Below are positions 51,830 to 60,170 of a DNA stretch of 64,000 nucleotides, piece after piece. The position numbers were made by a program, and so were the translations under genes. This DNA is from Synergistaceae bacterium (GTDB taxonomy: Bacteria; Synergistota; Synergistia; Synergistales; Synergistaceae). Numbering within the stretch: the first letter of the stretch is position 1; each line of letters starts with the position of its first letter. The notes below the pieces were generated by a model, which ran no database searches, was not told where the DNA came from, and saw only the letters and a list, made by a program, of their open reading frames with translations. The DNA is taken from contig JAAYFQ010000160.1 of the NCBI GenBank assembly GCA_012728165.1, positions 1 through 64,000 on the forward strand, written 5' to 3'.

Positions 51830-53980
51830 CTATTCGCCCTCCAAGAAAGCCTTGGATATGTCAGATATTGGGATTGTAAAAAGATTATCCCAGGAGAGAG
51901 AATCTCCTGTTGCTGTACCTATGCAGTCAAAGGAAAACCCATTCCATGTATTTTCGAATTCCTTTATTTTATTGTTAGGAACAGAATAAATTGCTCTTGC
52001 TCCGCCTTCAGAAAAAAGGAGAGACTCAACTGTTGTTTGAGGTTTTATTGAAATGTTCATCCCTACACCTGATGATATCGCTTCGTTTGCCAGTGCGACT
52101 GCAAGGCCACCTCCTGCAAGAACTCTTCCTGAATTAGCTGTTTTTTCTCGTGCTGTCTTTATTGCACGCTCACGGAATAGTTTTTCGTTTTCATAATCAG
52201 GTTCAACTGTTTTCCCAAGTGGTTTACCGTTTTTCATTTTTTGATAACGTGTAGCTCCAAGCGATCCATCATTTTCCCCAACTAAATAAATCTTATCTCC
52301 AGATCTTGTCATTCCAGCTTTTAATATTTCGTCTCTATTTATAATAAGCCCAGCTGTAACCACAAGTGGTGTTGGGTAAATAGGGGCACTTACAGTTTCG
52401 TTATATAGACTGACATTTCCTGAAACGACAGGGCAGTCAAGTTCACGACAGGTATCTGCTAGCCCCTTGATGCTCTCTTTAAGCTCATAGAATCTTTCTG
52501 ATTTTTCGGGAGATGCGAAGTTAAGGCAGTTTGTCATTCCTAAAGCATCTGCGCCAGAGAGCCAAAGTCCTCGCAATGATAGAGCCATAGTTTCACTTGC
52601 ACCCAAGTAAGGATCGGTGAAACACTTCCAAGGTTCTGCTTCCATCGTAAGAAGACATGCACGTTTTGTTTCAGGAACTTCAACTGCAGCTACAGGGGAA
52701 CCTGGACCCATTATTGTATGAAGTTGGACCATAGAGTCGTACTGCTCCCAGATTCTATGCTTGCTATTACCGTTGGCGCATGCAATAAGTTTAAGTATAT
52801 CTTCTGCTGGAGAAGTTGTTTTTAGAGTTGAAAGGTCAATAGCCTGGCGTTCGGATAGATCTGCAGGCACTTCTGAAGGCCAAAACTTAACAGGTGTGTC
52901 TCCAAGAATATCAATGGGTAAGTTTGCAATAAGCTCATCACCTTTGAAAACTTTATAGCGGCGATTGTCAGTTAAAGTTCCTATGGTTTTACAATCAAGG
53001 TCATAATGTTTTGTTATTTTGAACACATCATCAAGATTTTCTTCTTTTACAATCAGAAGCATACGTTCCTGTGACTCTGATAGAAATATTTCCCATGGTT
53101 CCATACCTTTATCACGAAGAGGTATCTGCAGAACCTGAATATCAATCCCGCATCCGCTTTTTTGTGCTATTTCACTTGACGAAGAAAGTATTCCTGCTGC
53201 ACCCATATCTTGCATCGAAGTCATAAGATCTTTGTCAAGAATATCAAGGCAACATTCAATGAGAAGCTTTTCTTCAAAAGGGTCACCAATCTGAATGTTA
53301 GGGTTACTTGCATTGTCATTTTCATCAAGTTCACGCGACGCAAATGAAGCGCCTGCTATGCCATCTCTTCCTGTTTTTGAACCAACTAAAACAGCGAACT
53401 CTCCTGGTTTTGCAGTCTGTGAACTAGCTATTTTGTTAAGACGAACAAATCCTGCACCAAAGGCATTAACTAAGGGGTTTCCATTATAAGCAGGAGAATA
53501 GAATGTTTTTCCCCCTAAAACTGGAACTCCAACTGCATTCCCGTAAAAGCCAATTCCCTTTACAACTTCTTTTGCAAGTGTGTGTGTTTTTTGTAAATTA
53601 CTATCACCAAAGAACAGCCCATCCATAGAAACAGCGGGTCGTGCTCCCATTGCTATAATGTCTCTTACAATTCCGCCAATGCCTGTTGCTGCACCGTGAA
53701 ACGGAGCAATTGCGGAAGGATGGTTATGGCTTTCGACCTTAAATGCGAGACCCCAGCCTTCGCCTAGGTCAACTACACCAGCATTTTCACCTTGTCCCTG
53801 AACGACATGTTTGCCCTTTTGGGGATATGTTTTAAGAAGAGGACGAGTTGATTTATAACTACAATGTTCTGACCACATTACGCCAATAAGTTCCAACTCT
53901 AATGCATTTGGTTCGCGTCCTAAAATTTCTAAAATTGTTTTATATTCAGAGTCTGAAAGTCCTACTTTGTGAAAATCCAT
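51830..53980 (-). CDS. purL: FGAM synthase, large subunit (short type)
   Basis: ATP-dependent amidation of FGAR, working with PurQ and PurS. MDFHKVGLSDSEYKTILEIL opens the protein, and MWSEHCSYKSTRPLL is the family signature. GATGIGGIVRDIIAMGARP follows. Length is 716 residues, normal for the short multisubunit type. The ATG at 53980 has AGAGGTGG upstream and shares a base with the purQ stop. An upstream in-frame start would add 15 residues inside purQ. Confidence 0.96.
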   Translation of the reverse strand: MDFHKVGLSDSEYKTILEILGREPNALELELIGVMWSEHCSYKSTRPLLKTYPQKGKHVVQGQGENAGVVDLGEGWGLAFKVESHNHPSAIAPFHGAATGIGGIVRDIIAMGARPAVSMDGLFFGDSNLQKTHTLAKEVVKGIGFYGNAVGVPVLGGKTFYSPAYNGNPLVNAFGAGFVRLNKIASSQTAKPGEFAVLVGSKTGRDGIAGASFASRELDENDNASNPNIQIGDPFEEKLLIECCLDILDKDLMTSMQDMGAAGILSSSSEIAQKSGCGIDIQVLQIPLRDKGMEPWEIFLSESQERMLLIVKEENLDDVFKITKHYDLDCKTIGTLTDNRRYKVFKGDELIANLPIDILGDTPVKFWPSEVPADLSERQAIDLSTLKTTSPAEDILKLIACANGNSKHRIWEQYDSMVQLHTIMGPGSPVAAVEVPETKRACLLTMEAEPWKCFTDPYLGASETMALSLRGLWLSGADALGMTNCLNFASPEKSERFYELKESIKGLADTCRELDCPVVSGNVSLYNETVSAPIYPTPLVVTAGLIINRDEILKAGMTRSGDKIYLVGENDGSLGATRYQKMKNGKPLGKTVEPDYENEKLFRERAIKTAREKTANSGRVLAGGGLAVALANEAISSGVGMNISIKPQTTVESLLFSEGGARAIYSVPNNKIKEFENTWNGFSFDCIGTATGDSLSWDNLFTIPISDISKAFLEGE

Positions 53981-54693
53981 TAAAATCCACCTCTTTCGCC
54001 GAATGCTTTTGCAATAGACTTCCAAAACGCAATGCCGTCAACTCCGCCATTTAAATGCTTGAATGTTGCTCGTTCTGGATGTGGCATTAAACCAAGAATA
54101 TTGCCCTTTTTATTGCAAATTCCGGCGATACCATTCAATGAACCTTCGAGTGCATATTCAGCTCCTGATTCACCTGTTACAGGGTCTGCATATCTAAAAA
54201 CGACCTGTCCAGCATCTTCTAGTTCTTTAAGTTCAGAAGGTGGCAGGAAATAAAGACCTTCGTGATGTGCTATTGGAAATTGAACGACATCTCCTATTTT
54301 GTAGTCAGAGGTGAACATGTTTTCGGTTTGTTCTACTCGGAGATAAGCTTTTTGGCAGATAAATGTAAGTGAAGTGTTTGGAATCAGTGCACCAGGAAGA
54401 AGTTGAGCTTCTGTTAAAATTTGGAATCCATTAGCAATGCCAAGTATCATTTTACCTTTTGCAGCATGGGTTTTAATAGCTTCTATTATGTTAGAACAGG
54501 CTGCCATAGCACCGCTACGGAGATATCCTCCAAAGGAATACCCCCCTGGTAAAATTACAAGATCAGGATCATTGCTAAAGGTGGTTTCTTCATGCCAGAC
54601 CATATCCACTTGCGTGTTAAGTGTTTCGGAAATAGCTCGTTCGATATCTCTGTCACAGCTACTTCCAGGAAAGACTACAATTGAGGTCTTCAT
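53980..54693 (-). CDS. purQ: FGAM synthase, glutaminase subunit
   Basis: Class I glutamine amidotransferase supplying ammonia to PurL. IVVFPGSSCDRDIERAI is the N-terminal signature. The nucleophile region reads ILGIANGFQILTEAQLLPGA, where most PurQ have GVCNGFQ. The usual catalytic cysteine thus appears as alanine at this position (GIANGFQ). The His/Glu pair region MPHPERA is present. The ATG at 54693 overlaps the purS stop (ATGA); an ATG two codons earlier is equally possible. Confidence 0.93.
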   Translation of the reverse strand: MKTSIVVFPGSSCDRDIERAISETLNTQVDMVWHEETTFSNDPDLVILPGGYSFGGYLRSGAMAACSNIIEAIKTHAAKGKMILGIANGFQILTEAQLLPGALIPNTSLTFICQKAYLRVEQTENMFTSDYKIGDVVQFPIAHHEGLYFLPPSELKELEDAGQVVFRYADPVTGESGAEYALEGSLNGIAGICNKKGNILGLMPHPERATFKHLNGGVDGIAFWKSIAKAFGERGGF

Positions 54694-54947
54694 TTGCATG
54701 AGGCCTCAATTATAATATCGAATGTTTCTGTCAGTTCATTTACAAGGAGGTCTTGGCACATAGATTCAACGGACTTTTTTGCTGAATCAGCACTCTCTGC
54801 ATCTAGTCTGATTTTTACAATTTTGCCTACATTAGCTTCCTTTAGGCTGGTGTATCCTAGGTGTATTAATGTTTTTTCAACAGCTTTTCCTTGAGTATCG
54901 AGAACAGTTTTGCGCGGCATGATGTGAACTTCAGCCTTAAAAATCAT
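54690..54947 (-). CDS. purS: FGAM synthase subunit PurS
   Basis: Small adaptor that couples PurQ to short PurL, 85 residues. FKAEVHIMPRKTVLDTQGKAVEK is the signature start (canonical vxVxxKxxxLDPqGxAv). ANVGKIVKIRLDA forms the later strand. AAGGAGG precedes the ATG. It is the first gene of the pur operon. Confidence 0.94.
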   Translation of the reverse strand: MIFKAEVHIMPRKTVLDTQGKAVEKTLIHLGYTSLKEANVGKIVKIRLDAESADSAKKSVESMCQDLLVNELTETFDIIIEASCK

Positions 54948-54973
54948 AAATATGGCCTCCTTGAGATTTTTTG

Positions 54974-55009
54974 TGACGTTGATGAGGAATAAATGCTCCT
55001 CCTAACGTT
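54974..55009 (-). other. Leader hairpin of the purine operon
   Basis: On the minus strand AACGTTAGGAGGA and TTCCTCATCAACGT form an interrupted stem. No T run follows, and the purine-riboswitch core was not recognised. It could shield or stabilise the 5' end, or bind a regulator. Confidence 0.45.
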
Positions 55010-55012
55010 GAA

Positions 55013-55041
55013 AATATATCCCTAATGGAGATAAATGTCAA
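55013..55041 (-). promoter_or_regulatory. Promoter of the purine operon
   Basis: On the minus strand TTGACA (55041-55036), 17 bp, TATATT (55018-55013). The -35 and spacing are ideal. It lies about 66 bp upstream of purS. Confidence 0.82.
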
Positions 55042-55375
55042 TGTATTTTTTTGTCTTCAAGCTCTTGAATAATGCAGTCTTAGATTGACATATTGCTGTA
55101 TATTTACATTTATAGATGTTTGCTACATACTTACTTTACATAGACAATAAGTATAGATAACCTTGTACTTGGACTACCTGAGTGTTATTATTTTTTAAAT
55201 AGCTGGGTTAGAAGCATTTTGTTTGCTAACACAACATATTAAACTCAAGAAGACAGCATAATCTTCATTTTATTGGCAAAAACATGTATTGAGCTAAAAT
55301 AACCAGATTGCGTATTGCAACTTAGAATACGTAAATGTAAGATTTTAACGAATTAAGACGCGAAGACATTATAAC
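55042..55375. other. Intergenic gap between purS promoter and hydE
   Basis: About 330 bp of AT-rich DNA between divergent pur and hydE genes. Several TA-rich stretches could serve as -10 boxes for hydE, but no complete promoter, riboswitch or ORF is convincing. Confidence 0.45.
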
Positions 55376-56437
55376 ATGGAAGGTATGAATTATTTGAAAA
55401 ACACCAAACTTATTGATAAGCTTGAAAAAACTAGAATACTATCAACTAAAGAATTTGTTTCTCTACTTTCAACTTATACAGATGTTGATAGAGCGTATGC
55501 TGCGCACAGAGCCTCAGGTGTTTCAAAGGCAACATTTGGCAATACTATTTTTCTTAGAGGGCTCATAGAAATTACTAATTATTGCAAGAGCAATTGTTTC
55601 TACTGTGGCATTCGAAGAGAAAACTTTCTCATACAACGTTATCGTCTCTCAGAAGAAGAAATAATGTCTTGTTGTGAATATGGATACAAACTTGGATTGC
55701 GCACCTTTGTTCTTCAGGGCGGAGAAGATGAATACTTTACGGATAAAATACTCTTAAAGATTATTAAAGGAATAAAAAATAGTTTTAGTGATTGTGCTTT
55801 GACACTTTCACTAGGAGAAAAAACAAGAGAGTCATACCAAAAATTGTTTGATGCAGGTGCAGATAGGTATCTTCTTCGGCATGAAACGGCAAATCCAATG
55901 CATTATACAAAACTTCACCCAGTAGAACTAAATCTAAATAATAGAAAACTTTGCCTGTTTAATCTAAAGGAGATTGGATATCAAACTGGGTGTGGAATGA
56001 TGGTGGGGTCACCATTTCAGACTGTCGAAAATTTGGCAGAAGACCTTCTTTTTATAAAAAAATTTAATCCAGCTATGATTGGAATTGGTCCGTTTATCCC
56101 TCATAAGGATACTATTTTTCATGACCAAAAAGCAGGAATTCCCGAGGATACGCTTTTTCTGCTTAGCCTCATACGTTTAATGTTACCCAAAGTTCTTCTA
56201 CCAGCAACTACTGCATTGGGAACCATAAGTGACGACGGAAGAGAATTGGGAATACTAGCAGGAGCAAACGTGATAATGCCCAACCTTACTCCTGTAGAAG
56301 CAAGAAAGAACTACCTTCTTTACGATAATAAAATTGGGACAACGAATGATACCTCTGAGGATACGAGGCTAATAAAAGAAAAAGTAAAAAATATTGGTTA
56401 CAAAGTAGTTGATGATCGAGGAGATTATCCCGAATAG
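55376..56437 (+). CDS. hydE: [FeFe]-hydrogenase maturation radical SAM enzyme HydE
   Basis: Radical-SAM protein needed to build the H-cluster of [FeFe] hydrogenase. RGLIEITNYCKSNCFYCGIR carries the Cx3Cx2C cluster motif (C70, C74, C77). RTFVLQGGEDEYFTD, ADRYLLRHETANP and HYTKLHPVE are HydE-typical. Length is 353 residues. The start is unsure: ATG 55376 has a poor ribosome-binding site, and ATG 55385 has GGAAGG very close. HydF, HydG and the hydrogenase are not in the window. BioB-like and PylB relatives are less likely given the LQGGED and LRHETA blocks. Confidence 0.9.
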   Translation: MEGMNYLKNTKLIDKLEKTRILSTKEFVSLLSTYTDVDRAYAAHRASGVSKATFGNTIFLRGLIEITNYCKSNCFYCGIRRENFLIQRYRLSEEEIMSCCEYGYKLGLRTFVLQGGEDEYFTDKILLKIIKGIKNSFSDCALTLSLGEKTRESYQKLFDAGADRYLLRHETANPMHYTKLHPVELNLNNRKLCLFNLKEIGYQTGCGMMVGSPFQTVENLAEDLLFIKKFNPAMIGIGPFIPHKDTIFHDQKAGIPEDTLFLLSLIRLMLPKVLLPATTALGTISDDGRELGILAGANVIMPNLTPVEARKNYLLYDNKIGTTNDTSEDTRLIKEKVKNIGYKVVDDRGDYPE

Positions 56438-57352
56438 TTTGTAAAACATGATCGATTTTGTAAAAGATAGTACGAATGTCACAAAGAACTGATAAAAGTT
56501 CCTTATCTCTGTGCTGTATTTGTGTATAAAGGGAAAAAGATAAGTAATTTGGATTTTAACTAAAACTATGCCCCAAACAACAAGCACTTACTCAGCGAAC
56601 CTATTACTTCGTTATAGCCTTAATTTGTTTAAAGGAAAACACGAAAGAATGAAAAGAAATGTTTGTTTAACTTTATTTTTGTTTTTATTTGTTGAAAAGG
56701 GCGTAGAGGCTTGTCAAGTCAAGTTTTTATCTTTGTGGTTAGCGAACCATAACCACAAAGAAAAAATAAAAAACATTTGGAAATGTAAAAAATTACTTTA
56801 TATAATGTATTCTATTCGCCTATCTACGTCAAATCGTCGACCTTTTGTAAGGGAGACAAAGATAATGTTTTTGTTATAACAACAGAGAAGATAAGATTAG
56901 CAGAATGTTTATAAGAGTTGTCTATGTTTTATTTTATAGGATCTACGACTGAGTTAGATAGGAAAAGAGTAAAACGGAAATATCCCTTAAAAAAATAAAG
57001 AAAGTATGGAAATCTAATTAAAAAGAATACAGAGTACAAAGCAAAATATATAAAATACCAATTTCAACTCGTAAGCGCTATTTGTTACGAAGGGTGAGAG
57101 AATGAACTAAATAAGCTTGATACTTTTGCTAAAATTGACATTGTTAAACAGCTTGTTGAATTGGCTGAGCAGCTACTGAAAACTTTTTGTAATAACATAA
57201 AATTAATTTAAAAATACTGATTAGCGTAGCGTGTGGTTTCAATAAAAGATGTTATATAACTTGCTATAAAAAATAATTGTTGGTTTCGCTTTGCTTTAAT
57301 TAAAGATACTGTTTATGAAGGTTTGTTTTCACAAATCACCTTGTTTGAACTC
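56438..57352. other. 915-bp gene-poor AT-rich region, possible gene relics
   Basis: No recognisable gene. A 103-codon frame at 56568-56879 lacks a ribosome-binding site and resembles no family known to me. On the plus strand, about 57100-57210, a stop-flanked frame encodes ELNKLDTFAKIDIVKQLVEL and a few more residues. This looks protein-like and could be the tail of a decayed gene. No terminator for hydE is clear. Confidence 0.4.
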
Positions 57353-57964
57353 TTAATCAGCGCTAGCATTAGCATTTTTAACTACTTTTGCAACAAATTC
57401 AGCACACTTGTTAATTCCTACTAGCCCACTATTTAAGGAAATATGATAATTCTGAGACATTCCCCATTCGCGCCCTGTATAATATTTATAATGTATAGTG
57501 CGTTTTTTATCTTTTTCTTCTAGTCTTTGGAAGGAAGAAAGTTCTGTTTCGCCATACAACTGAGTAATTCTCTTCGCACGAAATGCCATGTCTGCATGGA
57601 AAAATGTGTGAAGGCAATCCTTTCTCTCCTTCAAAATAAAATCGGCACAACGCCCCACAATCACACAGCGCTCTCTTTCGGCTAAGTCGGTAATTATGTT
57701 ATGTTGAATAACGTAGAGCTGATCTGGAAGAGACAGCTTCGCGTTATCAGTGGTGTTCGTCAAATTAAAGAAAACACCGTTTGTTGTAGAAGCATATTCA
57801 CCGCATTCTTCAATATAATCTTCAGCGAGATCGCTCTCTTGTGCAATTTTTGTAACAAGCTCTTTGTCATAATAATTTATGCCAAGACGATTGGCAATCA
57901 TTTTAGCTATAGTGCGCCCGCCGCTTCCGAATTCGCGGCTAACGGTAATTATACGAATACCCAT
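57353..57964 (-). CDS. Cytidylate kinase-like family protein
   Basis: A 203-residue P-loop kinase-like protein of the Cytidylate_kin2 type, distinct from the true cmk at 5.7 kb. ITVSREFGSGGRTIAKMIA is the characteristic N-terminus (S-R-E-x-G-S-G-G, a modified P-loop without the GKS). INYYDKELVTKIAQ, CVIVGRCADFIL and HADMAFRAKRI follow. The substrate is not known. AGAGGGGG lies 8 or so bases before the ATG. It stands alone, flanked by gaps of about 900 and 500 bp. Confidence 0.85.
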   Translation of the reverse strand: MGIRIITVSREFGSGGRTIAKMIANRLGINYYDKELVTKIAQESDLAEDYIEECGEYASTTNGVFFNLTNTTDNAKLSLPDQLYVIQHNIITDLAERERCVIVGRCADFILKERKDCLHTFFHADMAFRAKRITQLYGETELSSFQRLEEKDKKRTIHYKYYTGREWGMSQNYHISLNSGLVGINKCAEFVAKVVKNANASAD

Positions 57965-58461
57965 AGAAAATTCCCCCTCTATCTTTTATTAACACAATAT
58001 TTTTAAAGTACAGATGTTTCAGAAGGAAGCCTCAATAATCTTAATCTTGGTTTTGACATACATGTGCTTGTCAGAGATCTTTAAATTTAAGTAATTTAAC
58101 AAAAACATTAAAAAAAACAGGACAACATAAAATAATAATAATGTAGGTGAAGTTGCACTGACTATTTACACATACTCAATTTCAATTGATTGTTTATTTT
58201 AGCAATGCGAACTTGGTAAAAAAATGTCACATTCAGCATAACATGAGAAAAAATATTAGGCAAACTGGCATTAAATCATCAGAGAGATTAAATATGCCTA
58301 TAAAAAGAGTGTAATAAAGCAATTATTATACTCAAAATTAAGTAGCGTATAAATGTCAGTAGAATATTTCGAAACAATGTTAGAATTAATCTTAAATTAA
58401 AGATTAACAGCTATATGGCTAAGAACATAATGTTAATTCTAAAAGCAAAAGGATGACAAGA
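57965..58461. other. Intergenic gap of about 500 bp
   Basis: AT-rich DNA between divergent genes. No complete promoter, ORF with a ribosome-binding site, or structured RNA was recognised. Confidence 0.45.
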
Positions 58462-58878
58462 ATGGAAGAAAAAATCAAAGAACGACTACATGAACTCTAC
58501 TGGACACATAATTACAATTGCGCAATGGCTATGCTTATTTGTCTGGGGGAGCTTTTTGAAGAGAAAATAACAGAACAGACACTCCATGCTTCAATGGGTT
58601 TAAACGGGGCTGGACGTTCAAGAGGACAGTGTGGCTTAGTAGAAGGTGCATTGATGTTTATTGGAATATATATGACAAATAAACGAAAAGAAAAATACAA
58701 AATAATAGTAGAAGTATGCCATGATTTTGCTATTCAATTTACAAAGAGTTTTGGCTCTATCTCTTGCTATGATTTGCGCCCAGGAGGTTTCAGAAAAGAT
58801 GATCCTCCTCATTTTTGTGAATCAATGTCAGCAGAAGCGATCTTATTTTCGTACGAATTTATAAAAAAAATTGCTTGA
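58462..58878 (+). CDS. C_GCAxxG_C_C family protein
   Basis: A 138-residue protein of the C_GCAxxG_C_C family, common in anaerobes and often near redox genes; function unknown. Conserved cysteines are in HNYNCAMAML, GRSRGQCGLVEGALM (the CGxxxG block), ISCYDLR and HFCESM. A redox or metal role is likely. AAAGGA sits 9 bases before the ATG at 58462, so the ATG at 58453, directly abutting that site, is not used. Confidence 0.85.
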   Translation: MEEKIKERLHELYWTHNYNCAMAMLICLGELFEEKITEQTLHASMGLNGAGRSRGQCGLVEGALMFIGIYMTNKRKEKYKIIVEVCHDFAIQFTKSFGSISCYDLRPGGFRKDDPPHFCESMSAEAILFSYEFIKKIA

Positions 58879-58977
58879 TACTTACTTAAAGCAATTTAAA
58901 ATACGACTAATATTCTCTTCTCGTCTTTCACTTTAATCAATATTCTCTGTGTCATTTTGAGATGACTGTCTTGCGTT

Positions 58978-59040
58978 TTAAACACACTACAATAAACTTT
59001 AGTTTGTTGTAGTCTAGTAGACTAACTTTAGTGTGTTTTT
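58978..59040 (+). other. Compound inverted-repeat element
   Basis: Three nested or alternative hairpins occur in 60 bp. ACTACAATAAACT pairs with AGTTTGTTGTAGT (one wobble, 2-base loop). AGTCTA-G-TAGACT follows. An outer stem AAACACACTA/TAGTGTGTTT overlaps the first and ends in TTTTT. It may serve as a terminator after the cysteine-rich protein gene. Confidence 0.55.
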
Positions 59041-59204
59041 AGTTGATTTATAACCTAAAACTACATTCAAACTAAGTATAGTTTAAGCAAAGGGTTAGAT
59101 ATATTTGCATGCTTATCTAAATAAAATAATAATAATCTATGCTGCTTGTGCTATAAGACATCTTGGCATAAATGTTAAAGTTATCAAAAGGAGTGATTTA
59201 AATA

Positions 59205-59279
59205 ATGATAGAATCATTATTTTCTTACATACAGTTAGAGCTGCCATGCTCTTTGCTCTGGGGTTGGAACAGTTTATGA
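59205..59279 (+). CDS. Possible small ORF upstream of ywbE (24 residues)
   Basis: MIESLFSYIQLELPCSLLWG plus four residues, preceded by AAAAGGAGTGA 9-11 bases before its ATG, a better ribosome-binding site than that of ywbE. Its stop overlaps the ywbE start as ATGA, so it could feed ribosomes into ywbE. Not known from any family; could be chance. Confidence 0.35.
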   Translation: MIESLFSYIQLELPCSLLWGWNSL

Positions 59280-59473
59280 ATGTCCCAAGCAGAACAGACA
59301 TAAAAAAGGGAATCAAAGTCAAAATAGTTCTAAAGTCTGATCAACGAACCAGAAAGCTGACGGATGGTGTTGTTGAGAGCCTTCTGACAAAGAGTAGCCA
59401 TCATCCTCACGGGATAAAAGTAATGCTTGAAGATGGACGGGTTGGTAGAGTCCAGATGGTAGAGAAAGAATGA
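59276..59473 (+). CDS. ywbE: YwbE family protein
   Basis: A 65-residue basic protein of the YwbE/DUF2196 family, function unknown. IKKGIKVKIVLKSDQRTRK, then LLTKSSHHPHGIKVMLEDG and GRVGRVQ are the family landmarks; the fold is predicted to be an SH3-like barrel. The start is placed at ATG 59276 because the family begins there. A longer frame to 59105 adds residues unlike the family. It makes an ATGA overlap with the downstream glycosylase gene. Confidence 0.85.
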   Translation: MNVPSRTDIKKGIKVKIVLKSDQRTRKLTDGVVESLLTKSSHHPHGIKVMLEDGRVGRVQMVEKE

Positions 59474-60072
59474 AAAAGGCTTTAAGAGGCAACTTTAAAC
59501 GGTGCAGTTGGGTAGATTTGAATTCTGATATTTATATCGAATACCATGATAATGAGTGGGGTGTTCCTGTGCATGATGATGACATATTATTTGAAATGCT
59601 TGTTTTGGAATCATTCCAATCTGGTCTGTCATGGATTACTATTCTAAAAAAACGAGAAGATTTTCGTAAAGCATTCGATAATTTTGATGCAAATAAAATA
59701 TCGAAGTACGATGATTTAAAAAAAGAAGAACTTTTACAAAATAAAAATATCATACGTAACAGGTTAAAGATAGAAGCTACTGTAAATAATGCAGTCATAT
59801 TTTTGCAAATACAAAAAGAATTTGGTTCTTTTTCAAAATATCTTTGGGCTTTCAGTGACAATAAGGTAGTAATAAACAACAATAATAAAAAAAGCACGGC
59901 ATCAGACTTGTCAGACGTAGTTTCTGAGGATTTTAAAAAACGCGGTATGAAATTTATTGGTCCTGTTACGATTTATGCATATCTTCAGTCAGTTGGTATA
60001 GTTAATGACCACGATATCGACTGTTTTATGAATCTACAACAAGACAACAATAAAATTAATATGAATATTTAA
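59470..60072 (+). CDS. tag: DNA-3-methyladenine glycosylase I
   Basis: Base-excision enzyme removing 3-methyladenine from DNA. The zinc ligands of the family are visible: C12 in RCSW, H26 in YHDNEWG, H181 and C185 in NDHDIDCF. LFEMLVLESFQSGLSW and GMKFIGPVTIYAYLQSVG are the other signatures. Length is 200 residues, about 10 more than usual at the ends. Overlaps ywbE by 4 bp, so the two are co-translated. Confidence 0.94.
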   Translation: MKKALRGNFKRCSWVDLNSDIYIEYHDNEWGVPVHDDDILFEMLVLESFQSGLSWITILKKREDFRKAFDNFDANKISKYDDLKKEELLQNKNIIRNRLKIEATVNNAVIFLQIQKEFGSFSKYLWAFSDNKVVINNNNKKSTASDLSDVVSEDFKKRGMKFIGPVTIYAYLQSVGIVNDHDIDCFMNLQQDNNKINMNI

Positions 60073-60170
60073 GAAACTGCGTCATTCGTATTTTGTGAGA
60101 TTTTTTATAATTAGAAATAACGAAACATTTACACAATAAATGTGTTTATTTTAACGGCATGAATAAGGTC

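Noticed and set aside
56568-56879. 103-codon frame in the gap after hydE
   Set aside because: No ribosome-binding site and no family likeness; composition matches the surrounding AT-rich gap. Treated as chance.
59105-59275. Longer N-terminus for ywbE
   Set aside because: The added 57 residues are unlike the family, which normally begins near the ATG at 59276, and no ribosome-binding site precedes 59105.
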